From: Anaeromyxobacter soli | GTDB lineage: Bacteria; Myxococcota; Myxococcia; Myxococcales; Anaeromyxobacteraceae | Assembly: GCF_022808855.1 (NCBI RefSeq) | Contig: NZ_JAKZLF010000012.1 | Span: 51,289 to 115,288, forward strand | Direction: 5' to 3' | Length of the DNA stretch: 64,000 nt | Part shown: positions 26,101 to 33,757 of the stretch, piece after piece | Layout of the letters: every line of letters starts with the position of its first letter | Position numbering within the stretch: position 1 is the first letter of the stretch | Translations under genes and position numbers: made by a program | Notes under the pieces: generated by a model | What the model saw: only the letters and a program-made list of their open reading frames with translations | The model's database searches: none | What the model was told of the DNA's origin: nothing

Positions 26101-28516
26101 CGAGGACCTCGCGGTAGACCTCGCGACGCACATTGACGCTCGCCGCCTTCAGGATCGGGCTCGCCTTCGCGATCTCCTCCTCGTCCGCGATGAGCTCCTC
26201 GAGGCCGAGGTACTCGACGTCCACGAGCCCCAGCTGCTCGAGGTTTGGGTTCGTGTAGCGCCACCCGCGCCGCTGGTCGAACCAGATGCGGTAGGCGAGC
26301 ACCTCGCGGAGCGTCTTCTCCGCCTCCTGCAGGTTGAAGCCCTTGAGGCTCGGCTCGAGCAGCCACTCTGCCCTGATCTCCTGGATGGGCCGATCGAACC
26401 CGAGTGACTTCTGCTGCGCGTCGCCCAGCCGGTCGCTTCGCAGGCCCGCTTCCCCCGCCGCCTCGAGGGCGCCCAGGAATCCGCCGCGGAGGAGGCTCGC
26501 GAAGAGGAAGTCGTTGAAATGCCCGGACTGAAGCGCGGCGTCCTGCCGGTTGTCGGTGAAACCGAGCAGCTTCCGCTTGAACGCATCGAGCCCGGATTCC
26601 TCGCCGTGCATCCATCGGAGCGAGCTTGCGACGAGGACCGTGGTCGCGGAGCTGCGGCCCTCCGCGGAGAGCGAGGCCAGCCGGTTGCGGTCCCGGGCGG
26701 CCGTGCCCTGCGTCTCCTTGCAGCGGAGGCACAGGCGGAAGCGCCCGGGCGTGAACCAGGCCCGGTTGCCCGAGCCCACCTTGCCGGTAGGCTCGACCCG
26801 AAGCTCTTGGGCGCGGTTCGCGCGGTAGTGTGGCTTGAGGCGCGGCGTCTGGTTGGCGTCGTACTCCAGCCAGTTCTCTGGGTAGTCCTCCACCTGATCT
26901 GAGAACGCGAACTCGGCGTCCGGTGGGTGGAGGGTGAGGAACCCGAACACCTCGCCATCGAGCACACCCTCGGTCTCGTCGGACGCCTCCGCCTTCTCGT
27001 CTCCCTCGGGCTTCGGCGGTGCGGCGTCGTCGATGTCCCGCGCGAGCACCGTGCGGTCGCCGGCCTCGGTCTTCAGGCGCACCGGGTGATACTCCTGCCC
27101 GCACGTCCTGCAGAAGTGGAGGGGGTAGAGCCGCTTGTCGGGGTGGCCGGGCAGGAACTGCTGGCCGTCAACAGTGACGACCCGCTGTCCGGTTGGCTCG
27201 ACCGTCGCGAAGGCGTGACCCGCGCCCGAGATGAACTGGTGGAGCTTGAAGGCGAAGAAGCTCGCTTCCTTTCCTCCCGGCCCCGTTCGCTCGACCTCGG
27301 GTACGCTCGAGACCATGAGGAGGTTCCGGAGCGCGGTGCGGCACGCGGCCTCTTCCTTTCCCGAGTCGCGCGCGAGCGTCGTCACGGCTTCGCTCACCGT
27401 GAGTGGCTGCGCCCGGACGAGGCGTTGGTCTGGCTCCGACCACGTCACTCCGAGGCGGGTCTCGACCCAGATCGCGAGCGGGTGAACACGCAGCGCGTCG
27501 TCGGAGATGTCGGCGGGGATCGGCGTGTCGATCGCCACCGCGAGCGCGTCCTTCACCCGGTCGGCGTCCCGGTCCGGATCGGTGACTCGCTCGAGCTTCT
27601 CGGTGATGACGTTGTTCGGCGTCACCTTGACTGAGAAGAGCTTCGAGGCGACCCGCGCAACGGCCGCGTTCTTGTCCTCCTGCGAGCCTCCCGAGGCCAT
27701 CGTGGCCGACGTGCCCACGCACTGGAGGCCGGCCCGGGCGAGGCGTTCCCGGACGCGTCGAACGAGGAGCGCCACGTCCGCGCCCTGCCGACCGCGGTAC
27801 GTGTGCAGCTCGTCGAGCACGAGAAACCGCAGACCGTGGCAGTTGCCGATGACCTTCTTGTCGAGCGGGTCCTGACGCGTCATCAGGAGCTCGAGCATCA
27901 TGAAGTTCGTGAGGAGGATGTCCGGCGGATCGTCGGCGACCGCCTGGCGCTCCTCGGTGCTCTCCTGGCCGGTGTAGCGGGCGAAGGTGACGGGCCGCGG
28001 GCCCTGGACGTGCTTCAGGAACTTGTCGAGCTCCTCGAGTTGGGAGTTCGCGAGCGCGTTCATCGGGTAGATGACGATCGCGCGCGTGCGCTTCGCCGCG
28101 CCAGCCTTCTTCTCAGCGAGCACCGCGTCGACGATGGGAATGAAGAAGCAGAGGGACTTGCCCGAGCCTGTTCCCGTCGTGACAACGTAGCTCTCGCCAG
28201 CCGACGCAAGCGAGATCGCTTCTTCCTGGTGCTTGAATAGCTTCAGCGTGTCGCCGCGGGGCTGTTCCGGGGTCGGATCAGTGCGGAAGATGTCCGCGCA
28301 TGCGGGCTGCAGCTCGCCGGCGACGACCAGCTTCTCGACCGTCGTTACGCGCTGATAGTTCGGGTTGATCTGGATCAGCGGCTCTGGCCAGTACCGCTTG
28401 TCGGCGTAGATCGCGTCGATCTGGTTGCGGAGGTCATCCGCGAAGATCGTCGTGAACGAAGTCGCGAACTCCTCGTACTCGCGAACGACGGTGTCTCGAA
28501 GTGAGAAGACATCCAT
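23168..28516 (-). CDS. DEXH helicase with DUF1998, apparent DrmA-DrmB fusion
   Basis: 1782 aa, the largest gene in the window. N-terminal helicase: Walker A VVTTGTGSGKSLCFFIPIVD near 105 and DEXH box FLVLDELHTYRGRQGAD near 230. Helicase lobe 2 ends with YAQRSGRAGRSGQAALVLTY near 1080. Cysteine clusters suggest zinc sites at CRTCGQEYH, CLRCKE and ICRECGGGHFDDRTSVCHAC. The C-terminal ~400 residues carry the DUF1998 signature (LLYEATEGGAGVL, then CYRCVMSYYNQPDHELLDRR). In DISARM, DrmA (helicase) and DrmB (DUF1998) are separate proteins forming the DNA-gating core; here both parts are in one chain. It is the first gene of the operon, with its promoter presumably within 28517-28650. Confidence 0.88.
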   Translation of the reverse strand: MDVFSLRDTVVREYEEFATSFTTIFADDLRNQIDAIYADKRYWPEPLIQINPNYQRVTTVEKLVVAGELQPACADIFRTDPTPEQPRGDTLKLFKHQEEAISLASAGESYVVTTGTGSGKSLCFFIPIVDAVLAEKKAGAAKRTRAIVIYPMNALANSQLEELDKFLKHVQGPRPVTFARYTGQESTEERQAVADDPPDILLTNFMMLELLMTRQDPLDKKVIGNCHGLRFLVLDELHTYRGRQGADVALLVRRVRERLARAGLQCVGTSATMASGGSQEDKNAAVARVASKLFSVKVTPNNVITEKLERVTDPDRDADRVKDALAVAIDTPIPADISDDALRVHPLAIWVETRLGVTWSEPDQRLVRAQPLTVSEAVTTLARDSGKEEAACRTALRNLLMVSSVPEVERTGPGGKEASFFAFKLHQFISGAGHAFATVEPTGQRVVTVDGQQFLPGHPDKRLYPLHFCRTCGQEYHPVRLKTEAGDRTVLARDIDDAAPPKPEGDEKAEASDETEGVLDGEVFGFLTLHPPDAEFAFSDQVEDYPENWLEYDANQTPRLKPHYRANRAQELRVEPTGKVGSGNRAWFTPGRFRLCLRCKETQGTAARDRNRLASLSAEGRSSATTVLVASSLRWMHGEESGLDAFKRKLLGFTDNRQDAALQSGHFNDFLFASLLRGGFLGALEAAGEAGLRSDRLGDAQQKSLGFDRPIQEIRAEWLLEPSLKGFNLQEAEKTLREVLAYRIWFDQRRGWRYTNPNLEQLGLVDVEYLGLEELIADEEEIAKASPILKAASVNVRREVYREVLDHLRKWMAIRSVVLDASNVESLRARSFARLRPPWGFGEDEQPRRARWLIVAPLSRRDIALRDEDLVVRGGARSALGRILRDTELWDSGAVRQLKTDEMEKLIVGILRAAREHGLVSEEATPFGDVTGWRLNEDCVLFRQDDPAQPRRKRRKKSAVVRNPYFEEFYGTLADLLRSPAHPLFGFEAREHTAQVEGDKRVIREKRFRYGDKEREELKTAADQLRQMGEATRFLPVLFCSPTMELGVDISALNAVYLRNVPPTPANYAQRSGRAGRSGQAALVLTYCAAQSPHDQYFFSDPKAMVYGEVRPPLLDLANRELVESHLQAIWLACTEQPLDPSIADILVLSDPARPMREDVRKPMAEPRVTQEATARIRRLLELVDPELTREAAPWYPGREAFAEQVAGRALDELSKAFDRWRDLLAAAEAQRDASRRMMDDYSASNQDRLAAKSRHAQAFDQINLLQKGSSTFSSDFYTYRYLATEGFLPGYNFPRLPLMAYVPATADGRGKQTYLQRPRFLALSEFGPRSLVYHEGRAYRVVRALLALNQKESATPDSMLPTKTVRICRECGGGHFDDRTSVCHACGVPLGDAEIVNSIYRIENVATLQAERITANDEERQRQGFELQTTFEWARREGVLDFRKGAAADGHGEVVRLVYGPGATISRINKGLRRRANRKQLGFLIDPVTGYWAKNEDEGDGTGDPTAAPRQRIVPWVLDRKNALLVKPAETSLDEKTLATVQHALLRGIESAFQLEESEILAEPMPTRDDRKGFLLYEATEGGAGVLTRLVAEPESVAQIALRALRILHFDLGPDGRTLPPDPQKLRDVAGTRCVAACYRCVMSYYNQPDHELLDRRDEKAREILWRLASARVEGLAQQVEDPSTEPAAPASPRGPSASPAVARWLALALDRDLPRPDPEPLAANGETYPLVWRDLFVAVVLGDASQAGPLRDRGYEVIAFEGTEDRWGEPFERLAKELRG

Positions 28517-28622
28517 GGGGTGGACGAGGCGCGGATAGTGGTGTGACTGCGGCCCCGCCCCGCCGAGACCGAGAATGGTACACCGGGAGCGGACGTAAAG
28601 CGTACCTCATGCCCGCCCCCGA

Positions 28623-28636
28623 CCCCTGACCAGGGG
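28623..28636. promoter_or_regulatory. Inverted repeat upstream of the DISARM-like operon
   Basis: Perfect 6-bp arms CCCCTG and CAGGGG are separated by 2 bp, about 107 bp upstream of the helicase start. This could be an operator for the minus-strand operon. The short spacer disfavours an RNA hairpin. No -35/-10 pair could be fixed next to it. Confidence 0.3.
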
Positions 28637-28706
28637 ACGCAAGCGGCCCAGGATGAGGGTTGGGCCGGCGCGCCGCAGGCCGGCGTCGTCAGACCGTCTC
28701 TCTACG

Positions 28707-28938
28707 ATGCGCGCGGGCAACAACCCGATCGCGATGACCGCCGCCAAGAGCGAGTCGATCCTAACGCGGGATCAGAAGATGCTGTGGGGGTGCAGCGTCA
28801 GCGCGCTGCTCGTTTACGAAGTGCGGCAGGCACCCCGTAGCGGATCCGTCGTCGCTCGAGCCTGAGGACATCGTCGGCGAGATGGCGCATATCGTCTCGC
28901 GGCGATTCGCATACTCGAGCGACGGCTCGAGATGCTAG
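28707..28938 (+). pseudogene. Frameshifted N-terminal remnant of an HNH endonuclease
   Basis: From the ATG at 28707 one frame reads MTAAKSESILTRDQKMLWG, typical of the N-terminus of a common stand-alone HNH family ('...R..K.LWG.SG.RC'). Around 28790 the match moves to the next frame, which reads SARCSFTKCGRHPVADPS, then EPEDIVGEMAHIVSRR, the expected CxxxC and IVGEIAHI segment. A TAG at 28936-28938 ends it before the rest of the HNH domain. So a +1 frameshift and a 3' truncation have left a dead fragment. It fills most of the 418-bp gap between the helicase and SLATT genes and runs opposite to both, marking an old insertion or deletion. Confidence 0.65.
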
Positions 28939-29432
28939 CGCCGGTCTGCTTGATACTCGGCCTCCCCCTCTTCGATGCCGCGTCGTGCTGCGCGGAATGC
29001 TCGCCTCGGAATGCGAGGGGACTCAGCGTTCAGCGCGTCCCGTTCAGATGCCAGCGCAAGGAGCTGGTCGCGCAAGCCAGGTTCGTCACCGAGCGAGACC
29101 TCGACTTCTCTGAAGATACGCGCTCGGTTTCGCAGCGAGCCGTATTTCGCGCCTGAGGCCTGGTGGGCCCTTTCCTTCTCGGACGGATTCAGGAACGTGG
29201 ACACCGCGGTTAGGCCTGCGACGATCGCCGCAAGTATTCCCGCAAGCGCGGGTTCGTCACGGAATGCGCTTCCACTCGCGACTGCAGCGATCACCACCGA
29301 CGGTATTCCTACCCACAGCCGAACGGACGCCCATCCTTCACCCGCGTTGTAGTGCGACTTCGAGGAGAACGCGCTGTCTTCCTCGATTCGGAGGGCTTCG
29401 CGGCCAATAGCGTCTCTCACGTGATTTTCCAT
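28935..29432 (-). CDS. SLATT-domain two-TM effector
   Basis: 165 aa. It has the SLATT layout: an N-terminal helix (HYNAGEGWASVRLWVGIPSV), two hydrophobic helices (PSVVIAAVASGSAF and LAGILAAIVAGLTAVSTFL), then NPSEKERAHQASGAKYGSLR and a long C-terminal helix. SLATT proteins are predicted pore-forming effectors tied to nucleotide second-messenger systems (SMODS, SLOG). The gene lies 3 bp downstream of a CD-NTase gene, so it is probably the membrane-damaging effector of this CBASS-like set. When the messenger binds it should permeabilise the inner membrane and stop phage growth; the messenger itself is unknown. Confidence 0.85.
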   Translation of the reverse strand: MENHVRDAIGREALRIEEDSAFSSKSHYNAGEGWASVRLWVGIPSVVIAAVASGSAFRDEPALAGILAAIVAGLTAVSTFLNPSEKERAHQASGAKYGSLRNRARIFREVEVSLGDEPGLRDQLLALASERDALNAESPRIPRRAFRAARRGIEEGEAEYQADRR

Positions 29433-29435
29433 TGC

Positions 29436-30299
29436 CTATCCGAATGCCGGGAAGTACGTGCCGAAGACGGTTCGCCATTGCTCTATTGCGATGCTGGGAT
29501 AACCGAGCCAGTTCGCCTCTACAGCCTGCGACGCCACCTCGTGAGCACGGTCGAACACGGCGACAGCGTCGGCAACCGAGGACACGGCCCTGAGCCCCTG
29601 AACGTCATCACCGAATCCAGCCGGATCGGGAATCACATACTTGATGGCGTTACGTCCCTTGTCGAACAGCGATGTCATCGCAAGAGCGTAGTCCGCGATA
29701 GCAACATTCTCGAACAAGCGTTGAGTCATCATCTCGAGGTAGAACCCGGAAAACGGCGAGCCCGTCGCGCGGTTCCATCCCTTGACCATCTTGACCAGCG
29801 GCACGAGGGCGCCACCGTGAGCCTTGTTCGCGGCCGTAATGATTTCCTGATGCCTCTTAGGATCCGTGCTGATCCAACCGGAGCGGGTCGTATCTGGAAT
29901 AAGAAACCCTCCACCATTTCGGTAGAACCCGGGGACCACGTCGACTGCGAAATCCTCAAACGTGATGGTGACTGCTTGACCGTTTCGGCTGATCCTCGGC
30001 GTCCGCGGGTACCGCCTCAGCAGCACCTGCCTCGCCACCTCGAGCAACGATGCAGGCGAGTTGTTCGCGAAGTATGAGGCGTCTAGGACGACGAAGATGT
30101 CGATGTCTGCCTCGGACATCGGGCCGATCATCGTCGAACGAGCGTAGGAGCCGGTCAGAAAACTGTCCAACACCTTGATATGGTTTCCGACGGCTTGCCG
30201 CACCGCGTGGTGTCGGGCGGAAACCGTTTCTACCTGAAGCCCGGTGATCCCGAGATTCGACTGCAATTCGCGGAATGCCTCCCCGACGGCTCGGGCCAT
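29436..30299 (-). CDS. Soluble CD-NTase (SMODS), CBASS-like
   Basis: 287 aa from the ATG at 30299; the frame is open further upstream but enters the neighbouring gene. The polymerase-beta-type nucleotidyltransferase core is intact: FLTGSYARSTMIGP with the GS motif at residues ~50-51, then EADIDIFVVL giving the metal-binding D-x-D at ~65/67, and the third acid in FAVDVVPGFY at ~120. These are the residues that make cyclic or linear oligonucleotide messengers in CBASS. The C-terminal helical half (LVPLVKMVKGWNR) is the usual OAS-like domain. It lies 22 bp after a second, membrane-anchored CD-NTase and 3 bp before the SLATT gene. No Cap2/Cap3 accessory genes are seen. Confidence 0.9.
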   Translation of the reverse strand: MARAVGEAFRELQSNLGITGLQVETVSARHHAVRQAVGNHIKVLDSFLTGSYARSTMIGPMSEADIDIFVVLDASYFANNSPASLLEVARQVLLRRYPRTPRISRNGQAVTITFEDFAVDVVPGFYRNGGGFLIPDTTRSGWISTDPKRHQEIITAANKAHGGALVPLVKMVKGWNRATGSPFSGFYLEMMTQRLFENVAIADYALAMTSLFDKGRNAIKYVIPDPAGFGDDVQGLRAVSSVADAVAVFDRAHEVASQAVEANWLGYPSIAIEQWRTVFGTYFPAFG

Positions 30300-30321
30300 C
30301 CCAGCCTCCTTCCGCGACCAG

Positions 30322-31677
30322 CTACTCCGGAAAGGTGCGGTTGAACAGACGATCCCACGCCCGCCACGCGGCCTCACTATCCCCGCGTTTTTCAGCAGTG
30401 AGCGCGGTGGTGGCGAATGCGACAGCGGAACTGATCGCCTCGCCTGCGGCCTGCCTCTTCGCCTCTGTTGAGCATGCTGGCACTTCCCCCGAGATGCCCA
30501 GCGGGTCGGTGATCGGCTGACACTGCGCGCGCTGCAGGACTTGGAGGCCAGAGACGAAGCATTCTGCATAGCTCATCCCAACACGACACACATCCTCTGC
30601 CGAAAGCCGAAGCTCAATGTGAAATGACCCAATCGGAACCCGCAACGAACGACAAGTACGCCAGTACTTCAGGAGCTGTGCGGTAGCGCGAAGTTTCTTC
30701 CCGCTTCGCGCGTTGGCCTCGAGGATGTACTTGTTGTGCCCCTCCGGACTGGTGTCTAGCCAGCCACCGCGCCCATCCGGCATCCGGTACAGCGGGCGGC
30801 CATTGGTGGACATCCCCAGGAACACGGCCGGGACCACATCGACCGGGTCTTCTCCATTCTCGAAACGAACGACCACCGCCTGGCGGTCCTTCCCTATCTC
30901 GGTTCTTCTGAACCGCTCCTGCAGTGCCGTTCGGACATTTTTCAAGACAGCATCTGAACTGGCGTACTTGCCACCCCAACGTGCGTCGTCCCGAGCAACG
31001 ACGGCGAAGTAATCTACGTCGCTGACCCCCCTCACGGCCGTTCGACGTGAGTGGCTCCCGACGATCATGAGTTTGTTGAGCGTGAATGCTTCTTTGAGCG
31101 CCGCCTCAATAGAGTTCGCGTGCGACTCTGCGCGAGCGATATCCGATTCCGCCGGTTGAATCGAACCGACAAGCTTCGCGAACGACGCCGCGATCGCATT
31201 CCGTGCCTCATCTCCGGTGGAACGGGTGACCCCCCGAGCTTCCCCCTTGTGGAGCATCTCGGGCGCAACCGCGCTGTCGTCGTCGCTAGCAGGAAGTGTC
31301 GCAACCCGCCCGAGCTCAGGAAGCGAAGCCGATCCTGACCGAGTCTTCCCGAGCATGGCAGCGAGGAGGGCGACGACAACGCCCACCCCGATAGCGATCG
31401 TGGCCCTCGGGTGCCGAGATGCCCACACTGCGATCTTCTTGAGTGCTTCTTCGAGTGGGTTTGAACTCTGCAGTTCTGCGATGAGCCTCGCCCCATCGCC
31501 CCCCGCCTCGGAGACGACCAGCGTGCGACCATCCGCGAATGCGAGCGCCCAGCCGCCAGTCGTCCGCTCCATGCCGCACCAGCCCGGATGCGGCAAGTGC
31601 GCAGGCACCTCAAGCCGGGTCCCGGCGACTAGCTCTTGCCAGGAACTCCTCAGCCACTGATCCCAAGACGTGTCCAT
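30322..31677 (-). CDS. Membrane-anchored CD-NTase-like protein
   Basis: 451 aa. An N-terminal ~80-residue soluble domain (GWALAFADGRTLVVSEAG inside) is followed by one transmembrane helix at about 91-110 (RATIAIGVGVVVALLAAMLG). A nucleotidyltransferase domain comes next: MIVGSHSRRTAV with GS at ~207, GVSDVDYFAVV with D-x-D at ~220/222, and DPVDVVPAVFLG as third acid. All catalytic acids are present, so it may be active. Having two CD-NTases in one operon, one tethered to the membrane where the SLATT effector sits, is not the standard CBASS layout. The N-terminal domain could be a sensor. It is the first gene of the operon; the promoter should be in 31678-31840. Confidence 0.85.
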   Translation of the reverse strand: MDTSWDQWLRSSWQELVAGTRLEVPAHLPHPGWCGMERTTGGWALAFADGRTLVVSEAGGDGARLIAELQSSNPLEEALKKIAVWASRHPRATIAIGVGVVVALLAAMLGKTRSGSASLPELGRVATLPASDDDSAVAPEMLHKGEARGVTRSTGDEARNAIAASFAKLVGSIQPAESDIARAESHANSIEAALKEAFTLNKLMIVGSHSRRTAVRGVSDVDYFAVVARDDARWGGKYASSDAVLKNVRTALQERFRRTEIGKDRQAVVVRFENGEDPVDVVPAVFLGMSTNGRPLYRMPDGRGGWLDTSPEGHNKYILEANARSGKKLRATAQLLKYWRTCRSLRVPIGSFHIELRLSAEDVCRVGMSYAECFVSGLQVLQRAQCQPITDPLGISGEVPACSTEAKRQAAGEAISSAVAFATTALTAEKRGDSEAAWRAWDRLFNRTFPE

Positions 31678-31840
31678 GATTCAAGGCCCGAGGCGCGAAG
31701 GATGCGAGCGAGTCGTCGGAGGATACTTCATGCCGATGACACGCATCTCGCTCGGCCCGACCACGTCGGCTACGTGAGTCCGTTTCGCGGCGACGGCTCA
31801 AGACGTGCGACGCGTGTGTTGAAATCGCGAGTCGGTAGGG

Positions 31841-32440
31841 CTACCGAGCCGCCGCGTGGAAATCCCATTCACAGAGGTACTGACAGCATGACGCCCCCGA
31901 CGATCGGCAGGCGGTCTCCGTCACCAGCACGGTATCGGCGCCGGACAACTCGAGCCCGCGCTGAAGACATCCCACAACGGTCCAGCAGTGGTCGGCGATG
32001 ACGAGACCCTCAGCGTCGAACGTACGGATCACGGCAGCGTTGTCGCCGAGCGGCTCGTATTCCCGGCGGCCCACGGTGTAGTACGCGTGGTACAGGCGCG
32101 GCACCGTTTCCAAGAAGACCTTCGGGGTCCCGCCGGTCGCCTTCTGTCGGTGGCTGCGGGCGAGGATGGCGTCGGCATATGCGCGGCCGACCTCGACGAA
32201 GGCCTCTGCCCGGTCGCCGAACGACAAGACGGAAGCAATCGCGTCGTCGAGGCGAAGCTGAACGCTGAGCGGATACCAGGAAGCAGGACGAACCGATCGC
32301 CGCAGCATGCCGGCATCGGCCGGCGCGAGCTGCGAGAGAACTTGGTCCAGCAGCACCGTGGCGCCCTGGTTCCGGAGATACTCAAGGCGGCTTAGAACAA
32401 GACTGCCTCTTACCTGCGGTTCGCAACGAAATTTGGACAC
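31841..32440 (-). CDS. TIGR02265/DUF2378-like myxobacterial family protein
   Basis: 199 aa. The order of motifs fits the Myxococcus paralogous family TIGR02265: VRGSLVLSRLEYLRNQGATV at the N-terminus, RPASWYPLSVQLRLDDAI in the middle, and a C-terminal part with GLELSGADTVLVTETACRSS and paired cysteines (SSGASCCQYLCEW). These proteins are thought to have a sensory alpha/beta fold of unknown ligand. The gene is separate from the CBASS-like operon (163 bp upstream of its first gene) and has its own likely promoter. It supports a myxobacterial host or donor. Confidence 0.7.
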   Translation of the reverse strand: MSKFRCEPQVRGSLVLSRLEYLRNQGATVLLDQVLSQLAPADAGMLRRSVRPASWYPLSVQLRLDDAIASVLSFGDRAEAFVEVGRAYADAILARSHRQKATGGTPKVFLETVPRLYHAYYTVGRREYEPLGDNAAVIRTFDAEGLVIADHCWTVVGCLQRGLELSGADTVLVTETACRSSGASCCQYLCEWDFHAAAR

Positions 32441-32464
32441 GCGCGCCCTCCAACGCGGGGCGCT

Positions 32465-32492
32465 ATGTTAACAGCGGGAGCATAACGCACAA
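32465..32492 (-). promoter_or_regulatory. Sigma70-like promoter of the TIGR02265-like gene
   Basis: On the minus strand a -35 TTGTGC (32492-32487) and a -10 TAACAT (32470-32465) are spaced 16 bp, about 25 bp before the ATG at 32440. The -35 overlaps a perfect inverted repeat at 32485-32501, so a repressor bound there would block this promoter. Confidence 0.45.
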
Positions 32493-32501
32493 TGAGTGCG
32501 T
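32485..32501. promoter_or_regulatory. Inverted repeat, candidate operator
   Basis: Perfect 6-bp arms ACGCAC and GTGCGT are separated by AATGA. The repeat lies between the divergent TIGR02265-like gene and the XRE regulator gene and covers the -35 of the former. The XRE protein encoded 193 bp away is the obvious candidate to bind it. Confidence 0.4.
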
Positions 32502-32693
32502 GTTGACCTGCGACGCCGAAGCGCGCGCTCGCGCCGCGCCGCGGTGGCTCCTTGGCAGATCCCCTCGAAATGCGCGGCTTAGCGATCCTGCCCCACGGCT
32601 TCGTATTGCTCCGGCCGCCGTTCTCCAGAGTCGATGAAAACCCAGTAATGGACTCCGCTGTTTCGCTCAGCGGACGAAGAGTACCCGGCTCGG

Positions 32694-32975
32694 ATGCCGG
32701 AGCTCTCGCGGTCGGAGGTCCTCGCTTACGTCGCCGCGAACGTTCGCCGGCTGCGTACGCGGAGGTTCACTCAGCAGCAGCTCGAAGCCGCGACGGGACT
32801 GGACGTCCAGTACATCCGGAAGATCGAGGGCGGCCGGGTGAACATCACTGTGGATACGCTGCGCCGCCTCGCGAATGCGCTTGGCGTCGCGCCCGGAGCC
32901 CTGCTCAGGAAGGCGCGGCTCTCACCGGCTAAGCCGGGGCGCCCGCGGAAGCGTTCTGTGCGCCAGGCGCGGTAG
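32694..32975 (+). CDS. XRE-family HTH regulator
   Basis: 93 aa. A single helix-turn-helix domain fills the protein: VAANVRRLRTRRFTQQQLEA, then TGLDVQYIRKIEGGRVNITV and DTLRRLANALGVAP, followed by a basic proline-rich tail (KPGRPRKRSV). This is the Cro/CI-type DNA-binding fold, here without a sensor domain. It reads away from the TIGR02265-like gene. No strong Shine-Dalgarno is visible before the ATG. It could regulate the divergent gene or the transfer region downstream. Confidence 0.85.
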   Translation: MPELSRSEVLAYVAANVRRLRTRRFTQQQLEAATGLDVQYIRKIEGGRVNITVDTLRRLANALGVAPGALLRKARLSPAKPGRPRKRSVRQAR

Positions 32976-33134
32976 CGGCGGTCCGCACGTCAGCTCCGGG
33001 CGAGCTGCGCCGCACTTGTGTGCCGCGGCGGCTGCGGCTCGCGGCGCCCGGGCCCATGCGAGGCGACGAACCCTTGAGATCTCCGAGGCACCGGGGCCCT
33101 CGAGAGACCTCGTTTGGGCATGTAGGGAAGTGTA

Positions 33135-33164
33135 TTGCAAGGTGCGATGCATCGATGCTAGGCT
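33135..33164 (+). promoter_or_regulatory. Weak promoter-like sequence before two tiny ORFs
   Basis: TTGCAA and TAGGCT are spaced 18 bp in an AT-richer patch, about 50 bp before the ATG at 33216. The -10 match is poor. A GATGCTA motif shared with other island promoters overlaps it. Confidence 0.25.
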
Positions 33165-33215
33165 CCGCGCATCGCGTGGTGAGGCGACGGTGCCGTCACG
33201 CAGGAGGGGCGCAAG

Positions 33216-33389
33216 ATGCGGGCGATCATCGATGTGCTTCGGGCGGTTGGGCTGTGGTTCGCCACGGGTGGCGTCGGCGTCCGGCGGTTCGTCGTCACGC
33301 TGCCTCCCCTGGACGCGGACGTCACTCCGGAGCGCCGAGTCACTCGCCGAGTTGTGAGGCCGGACCGCCGGGTCGCTGCCCGCGTCTAG
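33216..33389 (+). CDS. Small ORF, 57 aa, unknown
   Basis: The ATG follows a strong Shine-Dalgarno (CAGGAGGGGC) with about 5 bp spacing, the best ribosome site in this 950-bp stretch. The product starts MRAIIDVLRAVGLWFATGGV and ends in a basic tail rich in RRV and DRRVAARV. The N-terminal ~25 residues are an amphipathic or weakly hydrophobic helix. No homologue is recognised. A second tiny ORF starts 9 bp after its stop. It may be a small toxin-like or regulatory peptide, or chance. Confidence 0.35.
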   Translation: MRAIIDVLRAVGLWFATGGVGVRRFVVTLPPLDADVTPERRVTRRVVRPDRRVAARV

Positions 33390-33398
33390 GCCGCAGCC

Positions 33399-33530
33399 AT
33401 GCGCTCGCGGCTCGACGCTATCGTTACGGCATCCGGGCCGGTGACGAGCGGCGCGATCAACCAAGCGCGCCACGCGTGCGACGAGGCCGGCTCTCTTGCC
33501 GCGCTCGCGGCCAAGCCAACTCCCGCCTAA
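33399..33530 (+). CDS. Small ORF, 43 aa, unknown
   Basis: Starts 9 bp after the 57-aa ORF. The product begins MRSRLDAIVTASGPVTSGA and ends AALAAKPTPA. Composition is alanine-rich and protein-like with no rare-codon run. There is no distinct Shine-Dalgarno, so it could be read only by coupling to the ORF before it. The rest of 33531-33757 shows nothing I can support. Confidence 0.25.
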   Translation: MRSRLDAIVTASGPVTSGAINQARHACDEAGSLAALAAKPTPA

Positions 33531-33757
33531 GACGTTCGCGCTGCGACCAGCTCGAGCGCCGCTCGAGTGGTGACTGGCGACGCTCGCGCACCAGCGAGCT
33601 TCGAGCTCCATCCGAGGTGCCCCGGAGCGACGCAGCAAAAGACCGGTGTTCCGATCTGGCACAGCGACGGACCCGCTCGACGCGCGCCGTGGAGGCCCCG
33701 CCGTCGTAGACGTCAAGCCGACGGTTATCGGCGCCCCGTGCTAGAGTTTTTAGCCAC

